Counted from the first letter of the stretch, positions 10,538-19,265 are shown. The stretch: 59,284 nt of DNA from an uncultured Bariatricus sp. (GCA_934320645.1 CAKRFP010000014.1:1-59284), one strand, 5' to 3'. Translations and numbers: made by a program. Notes: a model not told the origin generated them from the letters alone.

Positions 10538-11728
10538 TTATCTACCTCGCACCCGATTTAAATATTTCTTCATTGTTCCATAGATTCCAGTCACCAGAAG
10601 TACCTTCCGAATGGCCGTTTTTACTTTTACCTTCTTCGTGACAGGATAGTATTTTTCAAACAACTCTTTACCAGACAGCTTTGTCGCATCGGTCATAAAT
10701 GCTATCCTCTTTGGATTCATTGGAACAGATTCAAACATTTCTTTCACACCTGCAACTAACTTATCTGACGAAACTTCTTCACACCTTGCGTACTCCATTA
10801 CCTCTTGCATAAGGCTCGCCGCTTTTTGAGAGTGGCAAAGGACTCTGGTCGTACCTTTGTCATCATCCAATTTCTTATCGAAATCATATACAGAAAAGCA
10901 ATCCCAAATTGTGAAGTCGCTTACACGGTACCTCTTTTTGAAAGGACATTCATAGCAAGACGGCCGATCACATGTGTCTGAGAAAAAGGCTCTCAACATT
11001 GGATCAAGCTGCGATCCTGCATGGTATACATTCTTTCCATCTTGGATAATGCTCATTGTGGAATATTTATATCCATAAAATTTATCCCGGAAGCGGATGT
11101 TGTCAGGATTCGGGAATGCCTGTTCTTGGTATTCCAGATACCTGCTCCACACAAGCGGCGACGGAATACCGTGGCACACCACATCGACTAATATCAGCTT
11201 TTCATATGGTTTTCTCAAAAACTTTGATAGACCTTCAATTTGGCACGGTGTTCCGCTAAAGCAGACCCATCTTCCTTTCTGGAGAAAGTCTTTTACCAAG
11301 CAGAAGGCATCTCCCAATTCGCTTTGCACATATTTGCTATTCCGAAATTTTTTTAATTCATCAACAGTTTCTACATAAGTATGTTGCACATGAAAATTCT
11401 CATCGTATGCTGCTCCAAATACCGCTCCACCTTTTTGAAGAACAACTGTTGCTATAGCTGTAAACGCACCACCTGCCGAACTATCCAATCTCACCTTTTC
11501 ATCACAGTGCTGAACCAGATAAGCTTTTTGTTGCTTTTCTTCCTCAGTAACGGGACTTTGAATTGGACAAACCATATTGCAGGCATTACACTCTACACAT
11601 CTACTCTTATCGACAACCGGGTACAGAAATCCTTCTTCATCCGGTTGCATCTGGATACATTTCTTGGGACAAATCCCTGCACAGGCTGTACATCCAACAC
11701 AGTCTTTTTTATCCTTAATTTCAATCAT
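10538..11728 (-). CDS. FrhB-like iron-sulfur oxidoreductase in glycan locus (copy 3)
   Basis: A 396-residue protein of the same family as the genes at 3736 and 11781. Two ferredoxin motifs (CVGCTACAGICPKKC and CVECNACNMVC) occupy residues 10-60. They are followed by SSAGGAFTAIA, FSGTPCQIEGL, CHGIPSPLVW and RVSDFTIWDCF. The ATG at 11728 is chosen because AAAGGA lies directly upstream; an ATG 18 bases earlier would include that site. It shares many identical segments with copy 2 immediately upstream, suggesting tandem duplication. Because copy 2 is frameshifted, this intact copy may cover the function or act on a different sugar. Confidence 0.8.
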   Translation of the reverse strand: MIEIKDKKDCVGCTACAGICPKKCIQMQPDEEGFLYPVVDKSRCVECNACNMVCPIQSPVTEEEKQQKAYLVQHCDEKVRLDSSAGGAFTAIATVVLQKGGAVFGAAYDENFHVQHTYVETVDELKKFRNSKYVQSELGDAFCLVKDFLQKGRWVCFSGTPCQIEGLSKFLRKPYEKLILVDVVCHGIPSPLVWSRYLEYQEQAFPNPDNIRFRDKFYGYKYSTMSIIQDGKNVYHAGSQLDPMLRAFFSDTCDRPSCYECPFKKRYRVSDFTIWDCFSVYDFDKKLDDDKGTTRVLCHSQKAASLMQEVMEYARCEEVSSDKLVAGVKEMFESVPMNPKRIAFMTDATKLSGKELFEKYYPVTKKVKVKTAIRKVLLVTGIYGTMKKYLNRVRGR

Positions 11729-11780
11729 CTGATTTCCTTTCCGCATAATACAGATTCAGAAATCAAGACGAATAATAAAC

Positions 11781-12982
11781 TTAGTACTTATGCGTTAGTC
11801 TGACATATAGTTTCTTTGCTACGCTATAAATACCCAGTTTATAACAGGCCAACCTGATGCTGTGTTCCGCTTTAACCTTAAAGGTCTCCGGGAAGTACTT
11901 ATTAAACAATTCTTCTCCGCTCATTCTATTTGCGTCTTTGAAGAATGACTCACGCTTCTCATTCGGTGCAACAGATTCTTTCATTTCTTTTGCACCAGCT
12001 ACAGCGGCTTCTGGTGCGATTTCAATGTAAGAGAAATCATCCTTAATTGCATTAAAGATCTCTCTTCCTTTTTCTGTGTGCACCAAAACTCTTGTAGCCC
12101 CTTTGTCATTATCCAGCTCTTTTGAGAACCTACCGACATTAAAGCAATCCCATATCGTAAAATCACTAACACGATACTGCTTTCGGAAATGACAAGAATG
12201 GCACGATGGTCGATCACAAATATTCGAGAAAAATGCTCTTAGCCACGGATCAGATTCAACGCCCTGATGGTAATTACCATGATTTCTGTCTGTTATGACA
12301 TTCATCGTTGAATATTTATATCCGTAATGCTTATCGCGGAAACGAACTGTCTTTATATTGTCTGAAAGCACTTTCTTCTGATATTCCACATATTTACGGA
12401 ATATCAAAGGAGATGGTACAGCTCTGCAGACCACATCAACAGTGATCAGATTGTCGAAATCTTTCTTTAAGAAATTTTTCAGCCCCTCTATCTGACACGG
12501 CGTTCCGCTAAAGCATACGAATCTGCCTTGCTCTAAGAAGGACTTAATCTGTCGGTGAGTCCCCCCCCCACAGAACTTTGGACATATTTACTATTACGGA
12601 ATCGATATAAATCTTTTTCCGCTTCAACCGCAATATGGTGTGCCGTTAAGTCAGTACCTAATTCCACACCAAACACGACACCGTTATTGCGCAAAACATA
12701 TTTAGCAATTGCGGTAAATGCTCCGCCAGCTGTACTTTCTCTTAAGACCTTTTGATCTTTATTCTGTACGATATATGCAGCTTGTTCAAGAGGTTTTTCC
12801 TTTGCGGTATGGATGATAGGGCACACTCTTTCACAAGCACCACAATCAATACAGTTTTCTTTATCAACTGTTGGATAAAGAAATCCCTCATTATCTTCTT
12901 TCATAATGATTGCATCTTTAGGGCAAATTGCTGCGCAGGCAGTACAGCCGCAACAATCCTGTTTTTTATTAACTTCAATCAC
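11781..12982 (-). pseudogene. FrhB-like oxidoreductase (copy 2), frameshifted at a G9 tract: phase OFF
   Basis: The first part (GTG start at 12982, with CCGCTACAAICPKDA and CGACERVCP ferredoxin motifs and STAGGAFTAIA) runs to the poly-G tract at 12561-12569. There it leaves frame and ends at a stop near 12533. The second part (THRQIKSFLEQG, FSGTPCQIEGL, VVCRAVPSPL, RVSDFTIWDCF) is intact in another frame to 11781. With 10 or 7 Gs the two halves join into a protein of about 400 residues, matching the length of the intact paralogue. No other lesion is visible. I therefore read it as a reversibly OFF contingency gene rather than a decayed one. The GTG start overlaps the TGA of the pyruvyl transferase (GTGA). 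Confidence 0.85.
12561..12569 (-). repeat. homopolymer C9 (G9 in coding sense)
   Basis: Nine uninterrupted Cs on the plus strand within FrhB-like copy 2. They code for three glycines after SSV in the current frame. The flanking frames rejoin only if the number of Gs is 1 modulo 3. Length 9 is OFF; 7 or 10 is ON. Confidence 0.95.
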
Positions 12983-14169
12983 AAATCTGTACTCCCTTCA
13001 TCTTTTAATGCCGCCAAAAGATATTCATAAGACTTCTGTCGGATTCCTTCCAACTTTTTATGAACACTTTCAAAATCCGTCTCTATCTTTAAGCAATCGG
13101 CTATATTTTCTTCTCCTGTCAGTAATCTGCCAGTGATTCCCGCCATGTGGAATAGCGTATCTAACCGACTGTTTGTTGACTGTTTTGTATTTCTGTTATA
13201 CCGACGGAATGTAAAAAACTGCCGCTTATAAAGAATGGAGAACACAGAGCAATGGAAAGAATCTGTACACACATATTCCGCATTTCGAATTAGATTCAGA
13301 AAATCTGCCGGATCAATATCATAAGGCGTTTCATCTGCATAACCTTCATCGCTCTTTACAAACTCATCCAAATGTGTCAGTGCTATAATCTTGCAGCCTG
13401 TAGCTTCTTTTAAGCGTTTTGCAAATTCTCTATGAGGCGGATTGTTGCCAAGAAAATAGCACAGAATGTACTTTTCCTTTACAATTGGCTCTTTCTGCTG
13501 AATTGCCATCCATTCATCGCCTGTAAACAGCAATGTCGGATCACAAACCACTGGAACATCGCGATTCGCAATTTCTTTCACCAGTTTTTGACCCGATTCT
13601 TCTCTTACACCAATGTGCTTTATTTTCTTTAAAAATACCTCTGCCTTTTTTGTAGAATCCTTCGGCAAACTTGACTGTCCAAAACTTGTTGCATAAGCAA
13701 TCGAATTTATTGTCTCTGGAACAAAGTTGAGTGTATAATAATCCGCTGCAATGTTTCCAGGAAGCCATAACTGATCACTTCCTACAAGTACACTCGAATA
13801 GTTATCTTTACATTTACGTCCAAGCTCTGCCTTTGAATCATATTTTGGAGATAGCCTAAACTGTTTACGGCTAAATTCATCAAATTTTTCTGCGCGAATC
13901 TTAGACAGTTGTGCATACTGATTATTAGAAAATTTCTTAATCAATACATTCCTTGCCATACCAAGTTTAGACAGCAAAATATCTGAAGTTAAACTTGCCT
14001 TAGCAAAATACAGCAACTTTGCCTTTTTAATTTCTCCGTTAAAACCTAAAATATCTATGGTTTCATTTTCATATCCCAGTTTATCTAATGCCATCTGCGT
14101 GGCATATGCCTGTAACATACTTCCATAGTTATGCTGGAAATAGCATGACACAATTGCCGTTTTTTTCAT
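12979..14169 (-). CDS. polysaccharide pyruvyl transferase family protein (copy 2)
   Basis: A 396-residue member of the pyruvyl transferase superfamily. It shows FQHNYGSMLQAYATQ near the N-terminus, VGSDQLWLPGN at about 140 and YVCTDSFHCSVFSI near 300. It should transfer pyruvate from phosphoenolpyruvate onto a sugar of the repeat unit, giving the polymer a negative charge. The ATG at 14169 is preferred because GGAGAGTATAGGA directly precedes it; an upstream TTG at 14184 lies before that site. Its stop overlaps the GTG start of the phase-variable FrhB-like gene, so ribosomes finishing here would feed that gene. Confidence 0.85.
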   Translation of the reverse strand: MKKTAIVSCYFQHNYGSMLQAYATQMALDKLGYENETIDILGFNGEIKKAKLLYFAKASLTSDILLSKLGMARNVLIKKFSNNQYAQLSKIRAEKFDEFSRKQFRLSPKYDSKAELGRKCKDNYSSVLVGSDQLWLPGNIAADYYTLNFVPETINSIAYATSFGQSSLPKDSTKKAEVFLKKIKHIGVREESGQKLVKEIANRDVPVVCDPTLLFTGDEWMAIQQKEPIVKEKYILCYFLGNNPPHREFAKRLKEATGCKIIALTHLDEFVKSDEGYADETPYDIDPADFLNLIRNAEYVCTDSFHCSVFSILYKRQFFTFRRYNRNTKQSTNSRLDTLFHMAGITGRLLTGEENIADCLKIETDFESVHKKLEGIRQKSYEYLLAALKDEGSTDL

Positions 14170-14195
14170 TCCTATACTCTCCAAACTATTCTTGA

Positions 14196-15320
14196 TTACC
14201 TAACTATCTGCTCAAACAGTTTCCCATGTTCCTCTGAAACTCTCCTAGCATTAAATTTCTCATGTACATCCTCCAGCCCCTGTGCCACCAATCTATCTTT
14301 TAATCCATCTTCCTGATAGATTCGCAACACCGCTTTACTTGCTCCAACGGCATCATCCACTTTAACAAGCAAACCGTTTTCTCCATCCCGGATTATATTC
14401 GGAATAGCGTCCACACTGCTTGCTACAATCGGTTTACTCGCCATCATGTATTCAGGAAGAGCCAATCCAAATCCCTCCCAGCGGCTCAACAAGCACGCAA
14501 CATCAAATAGCTCTACATAGCTCATTGGATTATCAACCCAACCTGTGATATGTAAACTGTCCGAGAAACCATTGTCTTCCGCATACTTTCTAATCTCGGC
14601 TTCCTGATTTCCGTTTCCAACAATAATAAAATGTGCATTGGAAATCTTATCTTTCACTTGCTTTGCCATCTTAATAAACACATCCGGTGCTTTTTGTGGA
14701 CTCATTCGTCCAACCATACCAACAACAAATACGTTTTCTGGAATGTTCACGTCTTCTCTCTTAACAGCGCCATGTACTCCATTTTCGTAGGCCTCGATAT
14801 CCACACCGTTAAAAATGACCTGTAACTTATCTTCTTTGCATATTTTTTTATCCAATGCTGACTGCTTCTCCGCATCCGAAATGCAGATAATCTTTTCACA
14901 GAATGGAGCAGCAATCTTTTCAATAGCCGTGTATATTGCTTTTTTCTTTGCAGAACAACGCATGTTAAATGCCCACCCGTGTGGGTTATATACACAGTAA
15001 TTTTTCAAACCGATATCGGCAACACGAGCAATAGCCCCCGCCTTGCTGGAATGAGCATAGACGATATCGGGGTTATATTTCTTTATCAGTACTCTAACCT
15101 CTTTAATTGCCTTTAAGTCATTGCCTCCAATAGCTCTTGTCATCTCAATCTGTTCAAAAGAAATGACCCGTCCTTTGTAATCTTCCTCATGGAAATCCTG
15201 TGAGCAAACTAATATATTCTCGAACTTTTCTTTATCCAAATACTTGAGAAGCATTCGGATGTAGCGATCCACGCCACCTGCGGCCTGCGCTACATGCAAA
15301 ATTCTTATTTTTTTCATCAT
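14196..15320 (-). CDS. glycosyltransferase family 4
   Basis: A 374-residue GT-B enzyme. The N-terminus IRILHVAQAAGGVDRYIRMLL is typical of GT4 enzymes such as EpsD/CapM. The donor domain shows VVGMVGRMSPQKAPD and SRWEGFGLALPEYM (EX7E). Two ATGs are adjacent at 15315-15320, with AAAGGCGG just upstream. The start overlaps the stop that the preceding glycosyltransferase would use if its G tract had eight Gs, giving an ATGA overlap. That makes its translation potentially dependent on the tract length. Confidence 0.9.
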   Translation of the reverse strand: MMKKIRILHVAQAAGGVDRYIRMLLKYLDKEKFENILVCSQDFHEEDYKGRVISFEQIEMTRAIGGNDLKAIKEVRVLIKKYNPDIVYAHSSKAGAIARVADIGLKNYCVYNPHGWAFNMRCSAKKKAIYTAIEKIAAPFCEKIICISDAEKQSALDKKICKEDKLQVIFNGVDIEAYENGVHGAVKREDVNIPENVFVVGMVGRMSPQKAPDVFIKMAKQVKDKISNAHFIIVGNGNQEAEIRKYAEDNGFSDSLHITGWVDNPMSYVELFDVACLLSRWEGFGLALPEYMMASKPIVASSVDAIPNIIRDGENGLLVKVDDAVGASKAVLRIYQEDGLKDRLVAQGLEDVHEKFNARRVSEEHGKLFEQIVR

Positions 15321-15374
15321 GCCACCGCCTTTACAGTGGCATAATCGCCATTAGTTAAGACGTACAGCCTTACA

Positions 15375-16463
15375 TTAAGCTGTACCCCCCCCCAGTTTAT
15401 TTATAGCCATTTCGTATTTTTTACTATATTGTTCAGCCATCACCTTTGTGTTATACATCTTCAAAATATCCTGATATGCTCGCTCTGTCAGTTTTCCATT
15501 TTCACCCTGGCATTCTTCAATCGCTTTTACGAAGTCTTCCACTTTCGTACACACAAAGCCATTCTCACCATTATGGATAACATCCCGATTACCGATTACA
15601 TTACTTACCACACATACTTTCTTCATATACATGGATTCAAGTAGAGAAATCGGCAGTCCCTCCCATCTACTTGGTAAAAGAAAAACATCTGCATTAACTG
15701 CATATCTAATTGCAGTGCTTCGGTCAGCCCATCCTGTGATTTCGATATTCTCGCTTGTAAGTTGGTCTCGAAGTTCACCATCACCAATCCAGACAAATTT
15801 CACATCTGGAAGTGATTCGGCTATCTCATTAAACAGTGTAGGATTTTTCTGATAACAGATTCTTCCCAGTGTGTAAACTGTGAATGAGTGCTCTACTTTT
15901 TCCGTCTTATCAATAATCTCCTGAAGTTCTGCCATGTTGATGCCATTGTTCACATAAGTAGCACGCCTAGTAAGTTTCAAAGATTCTTGATGCTCACCCA
16001 CGCTGCAACTGATGATCGTGCAATTTCTCTTCGCAAACACTGACTCGATCAGCTTAAACATTCTGCGTTTCATCGGTTTGTAGTCTTCCATCAAGAAGCT
16101 ATAACCATGCGGAGTATAAAACATTGGAATCTTTCCATTAAACGCCATCCGGCCTATCGCGCCAGCCTTACTACTATGTAGATGGATCACATCAGGCTTA
16201 ATTTCTGCCGCGATTTTTTTGACTTCAAAAAAAGCTGCAATATCTTTCGCAGGGTCGATTGCCCGTCCAAAGTTTTTGACTTCAATCAGATGAACCCTTT
16301 TATCGAAATAGTCTTTATAGTTCTGTGGTGTCTGTTTCCGCACTGCATACGCAATGTACATATCATATTTATTTACCAGTTCATTTGCTAAATCTACAAT
16401 GTAAGTAAATACGCCTCCGCCCATAGCTTCGACTATGTACAGTATTTTCTTTTTCTCCGCCAT
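15375..16463 (-). CDS. glycosyltransferase family 4 with a G9 tract at its 3' end
   Basis: A 362-residue GT-B enzyme, similar in layout to the next gene and probably an old duplicate. Features include KILYIVEAMGGGVFTYI, YTPHGYSFL, YTLGRICYQKNP and PSRWEGLPISLLESM. The last residues GGGTA are encoded by nine Gs followed by ACAGCTTAA. With eight Gs the protein would gain about 23 different residues and stop at TGA overlapping the next start codon. With ten Gs it ends after GGGYSLM. The catalytic core is unaffected in all states, so the tract may change the tail or coupling rather than activity. Confidence 0.88.
   Translation of the reverse strand: MAEKKKILYIVEAMGGGVFTYIVDLANELVNKYDMYIAYAVRKQTPQNYKDYFDKRVHLIEVKNFGRAIDPAKDIAAFFEVKKIAAEIKPDVIHLHSSKAGAIGRMAFNGKIPMFYTPHGYSFLMEDYKPMKRRMFKLIESVFAKRNCTIISCSVGEHQESLKLTRRATYVNNGINMAELQEIIDKTEKVEHSFTVYTLGRICYQKNPTLFNEIAESLPDVKFVWIGDGELRDQLTSENIEITGWADRSTAIRYAVNADVFLLPSRWEGLPISLLESMYMKKVCVVSNVIGNRDVIHNGENGFVCTKVEDFVKAIEECQGENGKLTERAYQDILKMYNTKVMAEQYSKKYEMAINKLGGGTA
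15385..15393 (-). repeat. homopolymer C9 (G9 in coding sense)
   Basis: Nine uninterrupted Cs on the plus strand at the 3' end of a glycosyltransferase gene. Slippage would switch among three C-terminal tails. Only the eight-G state extends the frame to the start of the next gene. Confidence 0.95.
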
Positions 16464-16545
16464 AGGTTTGCTTCCTCCCAGTACCCCTTTATCTACTCAT
16501 CTAACTTTAGAATGTTTTTTCCAATTTTCTTTTAACAGCAAACAA

Positions 16546-16583
16546 GCCCACGGCGGATCACTCAATGGCAATCCACCGTAGGC
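16546..16583 (-). promoter_or_regulatory. strong hairpin in leader of glycosyltransferase genes
   Basis: In the minus-strand RNA, GCCUACGGUGGAU pairs with AUCCGCCGUGGGC over 13 positions with two G-U pairs and a 12-base loop. The sequence after it (TTGTTTGCTG) is moderately T-rich. It may be a terminator or attenuator between the priming transferase and the glycosyltransferase genes. Its 5' arm shares three bases with a longer-range inverted repeat (16581-16729), so the two could compete. Confidence 0.5.
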
Positions 16584-16729
16584 TCGATTCGTTCTCCTTG
16601 ATTTTTTACTTGCTGCTCATTTTGTGGGTCAAAACAGAGCTGCGCCAAAACCTCCCACCTATAACTTCTGGATTTTAGCATCTCCGCAGCCTGTCAGCAA
16701 ATAAATACTTTTGTTGAACGAGTCGAGCC
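16581..16729. repeat. 13-bp imperfect inverted repeats flanking 149-bp segment
   Basis: GGCTCGATTCGTT at 16581-16593 and AACGAGTCGAGCC at 16717-16729 are inverted copies with one mismatch. The segment between them has no gene I can recognise. It could be the ends of a small non-autonomous element that interrupted the adjacent dehydrogenase remnant, or the outer helix of a leader RNA. No target-site duplication is obvious. Confidence 0.4.
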
Positions 16730-16740
16730 GTCAAAACCCT

Positions 16741-16824
16741 TTAGTTATCGTAGTTTTTCTTGGTTGACCCTATTATATCTCTAGCCCCGGTTCCTGCAAC
16801 TGCAATTTTATAATCTTTTTTCAT
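16741..16824 (-). pseudogene. N-terminal remnant of a nucleotide-sugar dehydrogenase (UDP-glucose 6-dehydrogenase-like)
   Basis: A 27-codon frame starts at an ATG with GGAGGG upstream and begins MKKDYKIAVAGTG, the start of the Rossmann dinucleotide-binding fold (GxGxxG) of UDP-glucose/GDP-mannose dehydrogenases. After GTG the family sequence YVG is lost and the frame soon stops. The good ribosome site and start survive, so this looks like a deletion that removed almost all of the gene. The locus therefore once carried uronic acid synthesis here. Confidence 0.65.
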
Positions 16825-16879
16825 ATCGCTACACCCTCCAAGATATATTATATTTATAACTTATCTAATATGCTATACA

Positions 16880-16915
16880 AACACAATATTTCTCACCCAA
16901 GAAAAATATTGTGTT
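16880..16915 (-). terminator. hairpin downstream of priming transferase
   Basis: AACACAATATTT and AAATATTGTGTT form a 12-bp stem (with a small asymmetric extension) after the priming transferase stop. The minus-strand sequence following it is TGTATAGC, so the T tract is weak and termination is probably partial. This would let some transcripts continue into the rest of the locus. Confidence 0.45.
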
Positions 16916-16947
16916 CGCACGCTATATCCAATTCACTTAACTTCCTT

Positions 16948-18369
16948 CTACTTCGATCCAACCTTCCCCAGCACCACAGCCACGGTCTTAAACAGAATCT
17001 TAATATCCAGCCCCGGATTCCAGGTCTTAATATACTCAGTATCCAGTCTTACGACTTCCTCAAAGTCTGTGATATTACTTCTTCCGCTGACCTGCCACAT
17101 GCCGGTAAGTCCCGGTTTGAATGCCAGTCTGGAGCGATGATGCATCTCGTACTTCTCCCACTCATCAACTGTAGGCGGTCTGGTTCCGACAAGGCTCATA
17201 TCGCCTTTCAGCACATTCCAGAACTGTGGGAACTCATCCAGGGAATAATCACGGATAAAGTTTCCGATTCCTTTGATGATACGGGGATCATTATCCATCT
17301 TGAACATCATGCCATCTTTGACATCGTTCTGTGCCATCAGTTCTTTCTTGCGTTCTTCTGCATCCATATACATACTGCGGAATTTATAGATATTGAACTG
17401 CTTTCCGTTTTTACCGATTCGTACCTGTTTAAAAAAGATCGGTCCCGGCGACTTGATATAAATGACCGGTGCCACGAAGAGAAAGATCACTGCTGTAAGC
17501 AGTACTCCCACGATTCCTCCGCAGATATCCATTCCTCTTTTCAGAATCAGCTGACCGGTTGTTGCCATATTAATACTGGTTGAAAGTACGGTGTACCCTT
17601 CCAGCTTCTCAACCACCTGATTAGAAGAATCGTCTGCGATCCTTGCCAGCTTAATATGTACGGTGATTCCCATAATTCCAAAATTCTCGATCATCTTATC
17701 CGGAAGATCCAAATCTGTCGGAATACTGAAGAGAACTTCATCCACCCAGTTCACCTGCGCAAAATCTTCGATCTCTTTCTCTCCGCAAAATACCGGTATT
17801 CCATGGATCCCATTGGCATAGCCGGGAGCCGCATCAATCACACCGACCCCCATGACACGGAATTCACTGTATGGATTGCCGGTAAATGCTTCCGTCAGCT
17901 GCTTATAATTCTCGCGCCCTCCAATAAGCAGGATTGCTCTCTTTCCGGATGCCGGACCGCGGTGCTTGGTCAACCATTTTTTTAAAATCAGACGACCTGC
18001 GTATAGAATGATGACCGCTACTACAGGAAATGCGAATGTCGTAATCCTCGAATAACTTTCAGATTCTTTCATTGCAAATAAATAGACAATCACGCATACT
18101 TCTACGATAATCGTATGCTTTGTGACTGCCCTAGCCTCCTGCCAGTACCCTCTTCGCAAAATCCCTTTGTAGCTGTTCATCAAAAGTCCAACTACCAGAT
18201 CAATTGCAGCAATTGCAAATAGCATATCACGATATGAAGGACCGCACATAAAATCATGAAACCCATACCGCAGACTCTGCGTAATAAAATAGGATACTTC
18301 TAACAATATTAAATCTAACAAAATAAAATCCCAGTGTTTTAACCAACTGGCGGTTTTCTTTCTGTACAT
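16948..18369 (-). CDS. undecaprenyl-phosphate sugar phosphotransferase (priming glycosyltransferase, WbaP/polyprenyl type)
   Basis: A 473-residue protein with four to five N-terminal hydrophobic helices (about 15-125), a central Rossmann-like CoA-binding_3 region (about 140-265, with AILLIGGRENY), another helix near 285-305, and the C-terminal bacterial sugar transferase domain. The last shows GPIFFKQVRIGKNGKQF, FRSMYMDAEE, RDYSLDEFPQFWNVL, SLVGTRPPTVDEWE and FKPGLTGMWQVSGR. It moves a sugar-1-phosphate from an NDP-sugar to undecaprenyl phosphate at the inner membrane face, starting repeat-unit assembly. It is the first gene of the locus, behind a good promoter. The ribosome site (GAGGG) is about 14 bases from the ATG, longer than usual. 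Confidence 0.9.
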   Translation of the reverse strand: MYRKKTASWLKHWDFILLDLILLEVSYFITQSLRYGFHDFMCGPSYRDMLFAIAAIDLVVGLLMNSYKGILRRGYWQEARAVTKHTIIVEVCVIVYLFAMKESESYSRITTFAFPVVAVIILYAGRLILKKWLTKHRGPASGKRAILLIGGRENYKQLTEAFTGNPYSEFRVMGVGVIDAAPGYANGIHGIPVFCGEKEIEDFAQVNWVDEVLFSIPTDLDLPDKMIENFGIMGITVHIKLARIADDSSNQVVEKLEGYTVLSTSINMATTGQLILKRGMDICGGIVGVLLTAVIFLFVAPVIYIKSPGPIFFKQVRIGKNGKQFNIYKFRSMYMDAEERKKELMAQNDVKDGMMFKMDNDPRIIKGIGNFIRDYSLDEFPQFWNVLKGDMSLVGTRPPTVDEWEKYEMHHRSRLAFKPGLTGMWQVSGRSNITDFEEVVRLDTEYIKTWNPGLDIKILFKTVAVVLGKVGSK

Positions 18370-18422
18370 GTATTGAATCCCAACCCTCTAAAACATTACA
18401 TTTTTTAATGTGTCTGTTTATA

Positions 18423-18451
18423 TTTATACCATATTTCTACCAAAAGGTAAA
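18423..18451 (-). promoter_or_regulatory. sigma-A promoter of polysaccharide locus
   Basis: Minus-strand TTTACC (18446-18451), a 17-base spacer, then TATAAA (18423-18428). Transcription would start about 45-50 bases before the priming transferase ATG. No other promoter of similar quality was seen until 18590. Confidence 0.6.
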
Positions 18452-18590
18452 GAAATACTCATTTACATCTTATTTTTTTACAAATTTTACAGTTTTTCCT
18501 GAAAATAATGCATTACATTTGTCGACTTTTATCGTTATTTTGTAATGTACTTTTAATGTTTTATTCCTTTGATAAAAAATATCAATTTCC

Positions 18591-19247
18591 TTATCGTTTT
18601 AATGTAACAATCGCCTTCACCACATCATCAATCCCCATCTCGGAACTGTCGATCAGCACAGCATCCTCTGCCTGTTTAAGTGGTGCAATCTCTCTTGTCA
18701 TATCTCTTTCATCTCTCTCCTGGATGTCCTGCTTGATCTGTTCAAAATCGCAGGCCTCACCTTTTCCTTCCAGTTCTTTAAAACGGCGCATTGCGCGGCA
18801 TTCCACACTTGCAGTCAGATACACCTTTACATCCGCATGCGGAAGTACATTGGTTCCGATATCTCTTCCGTCCATGACCACATCTTTTTCTTTTGCAAGA
18901 TTTCTTTGCAAATCCAGAAGTTTTGCACGGACTGCCGGTACTGCCGAACTGACAGATGCCATATTTCCAACAGCTTCCTCGCGAAGCTGTGAAGTAATGT
19001 TCTCTCCATTTAAATAAACCTGCTGCACACCGTCTTCATAGCCAAGCTCTACCTTTGCATCCTCACATGCTGCCTCGATCTTCTCTACTTCTCCCGGTAC
19101 GATCCCTTTTTTCAGAAAATGTACGGCAAGTCCGCGGTACATTGCCCCGGTATCCACATAAATGAATCCCAGTTCTTTTGCTACTAATTTTGCGATCGTA
19201 CTCTTTCCGGCACCTGCCGGTCCGTCAATTGCGATATTGTATCCCAT
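18591..19247 (-). CDS. cmk: cytidylate kinase
   Basis: A 218-residue NMP kinase that phosphorylates CMP and dCMP. The P-loop GPAGAGKST is at residues 9-17, YVDTGAMYRG follows near 30, and DGRDIGTNVLPHADVK is near 125-140, as in Cmk. Length fits the family (about 220). The gene starts 18 bases after the flavoprotein gene. In many Clostridia cmk is followed by ispH or rpsA; here the next gene is the polysaccharide locus, so the usual neighbourhood is broken just downstream. Confidence 0.95.
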   Translation of the reverse strand: MGYNIAIDGPAGAGKSTIAKLVAKELGFIYVDTGAMYRGLAVHFLKKGIVPGEVEKIEAACEDAKVELGYEDGVQQVYLNGENITSQLREEAVGNMASVSSAVPAVRAKLLDLQRNLAKEKDVVMDGRDIGTNVLPHADVKVYLTASVECRAMRRFKELEGKGEACDFEQIKQDIQERDERDMTREIAPLKQAEDAVLIDSSEMGIDDVVKAIVTLKR

Positions 19248-19265
19248 GATATCTTCTCCTTCTCT

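Noticed and set aside
16845..16880. AT-rich stretch with TATAAT (16847-16852) as promoter of the dehydrogenase remnant and glycosyltransferases
   Set aside because: A perfect -10 is present but no acceptable -35 at the right distance; left unassigned.
18480..18590. Terminator after cmk
   Set aside because: Only a 6-bp TTGATA/TATCAA stem without a T run was found, so no call was made.
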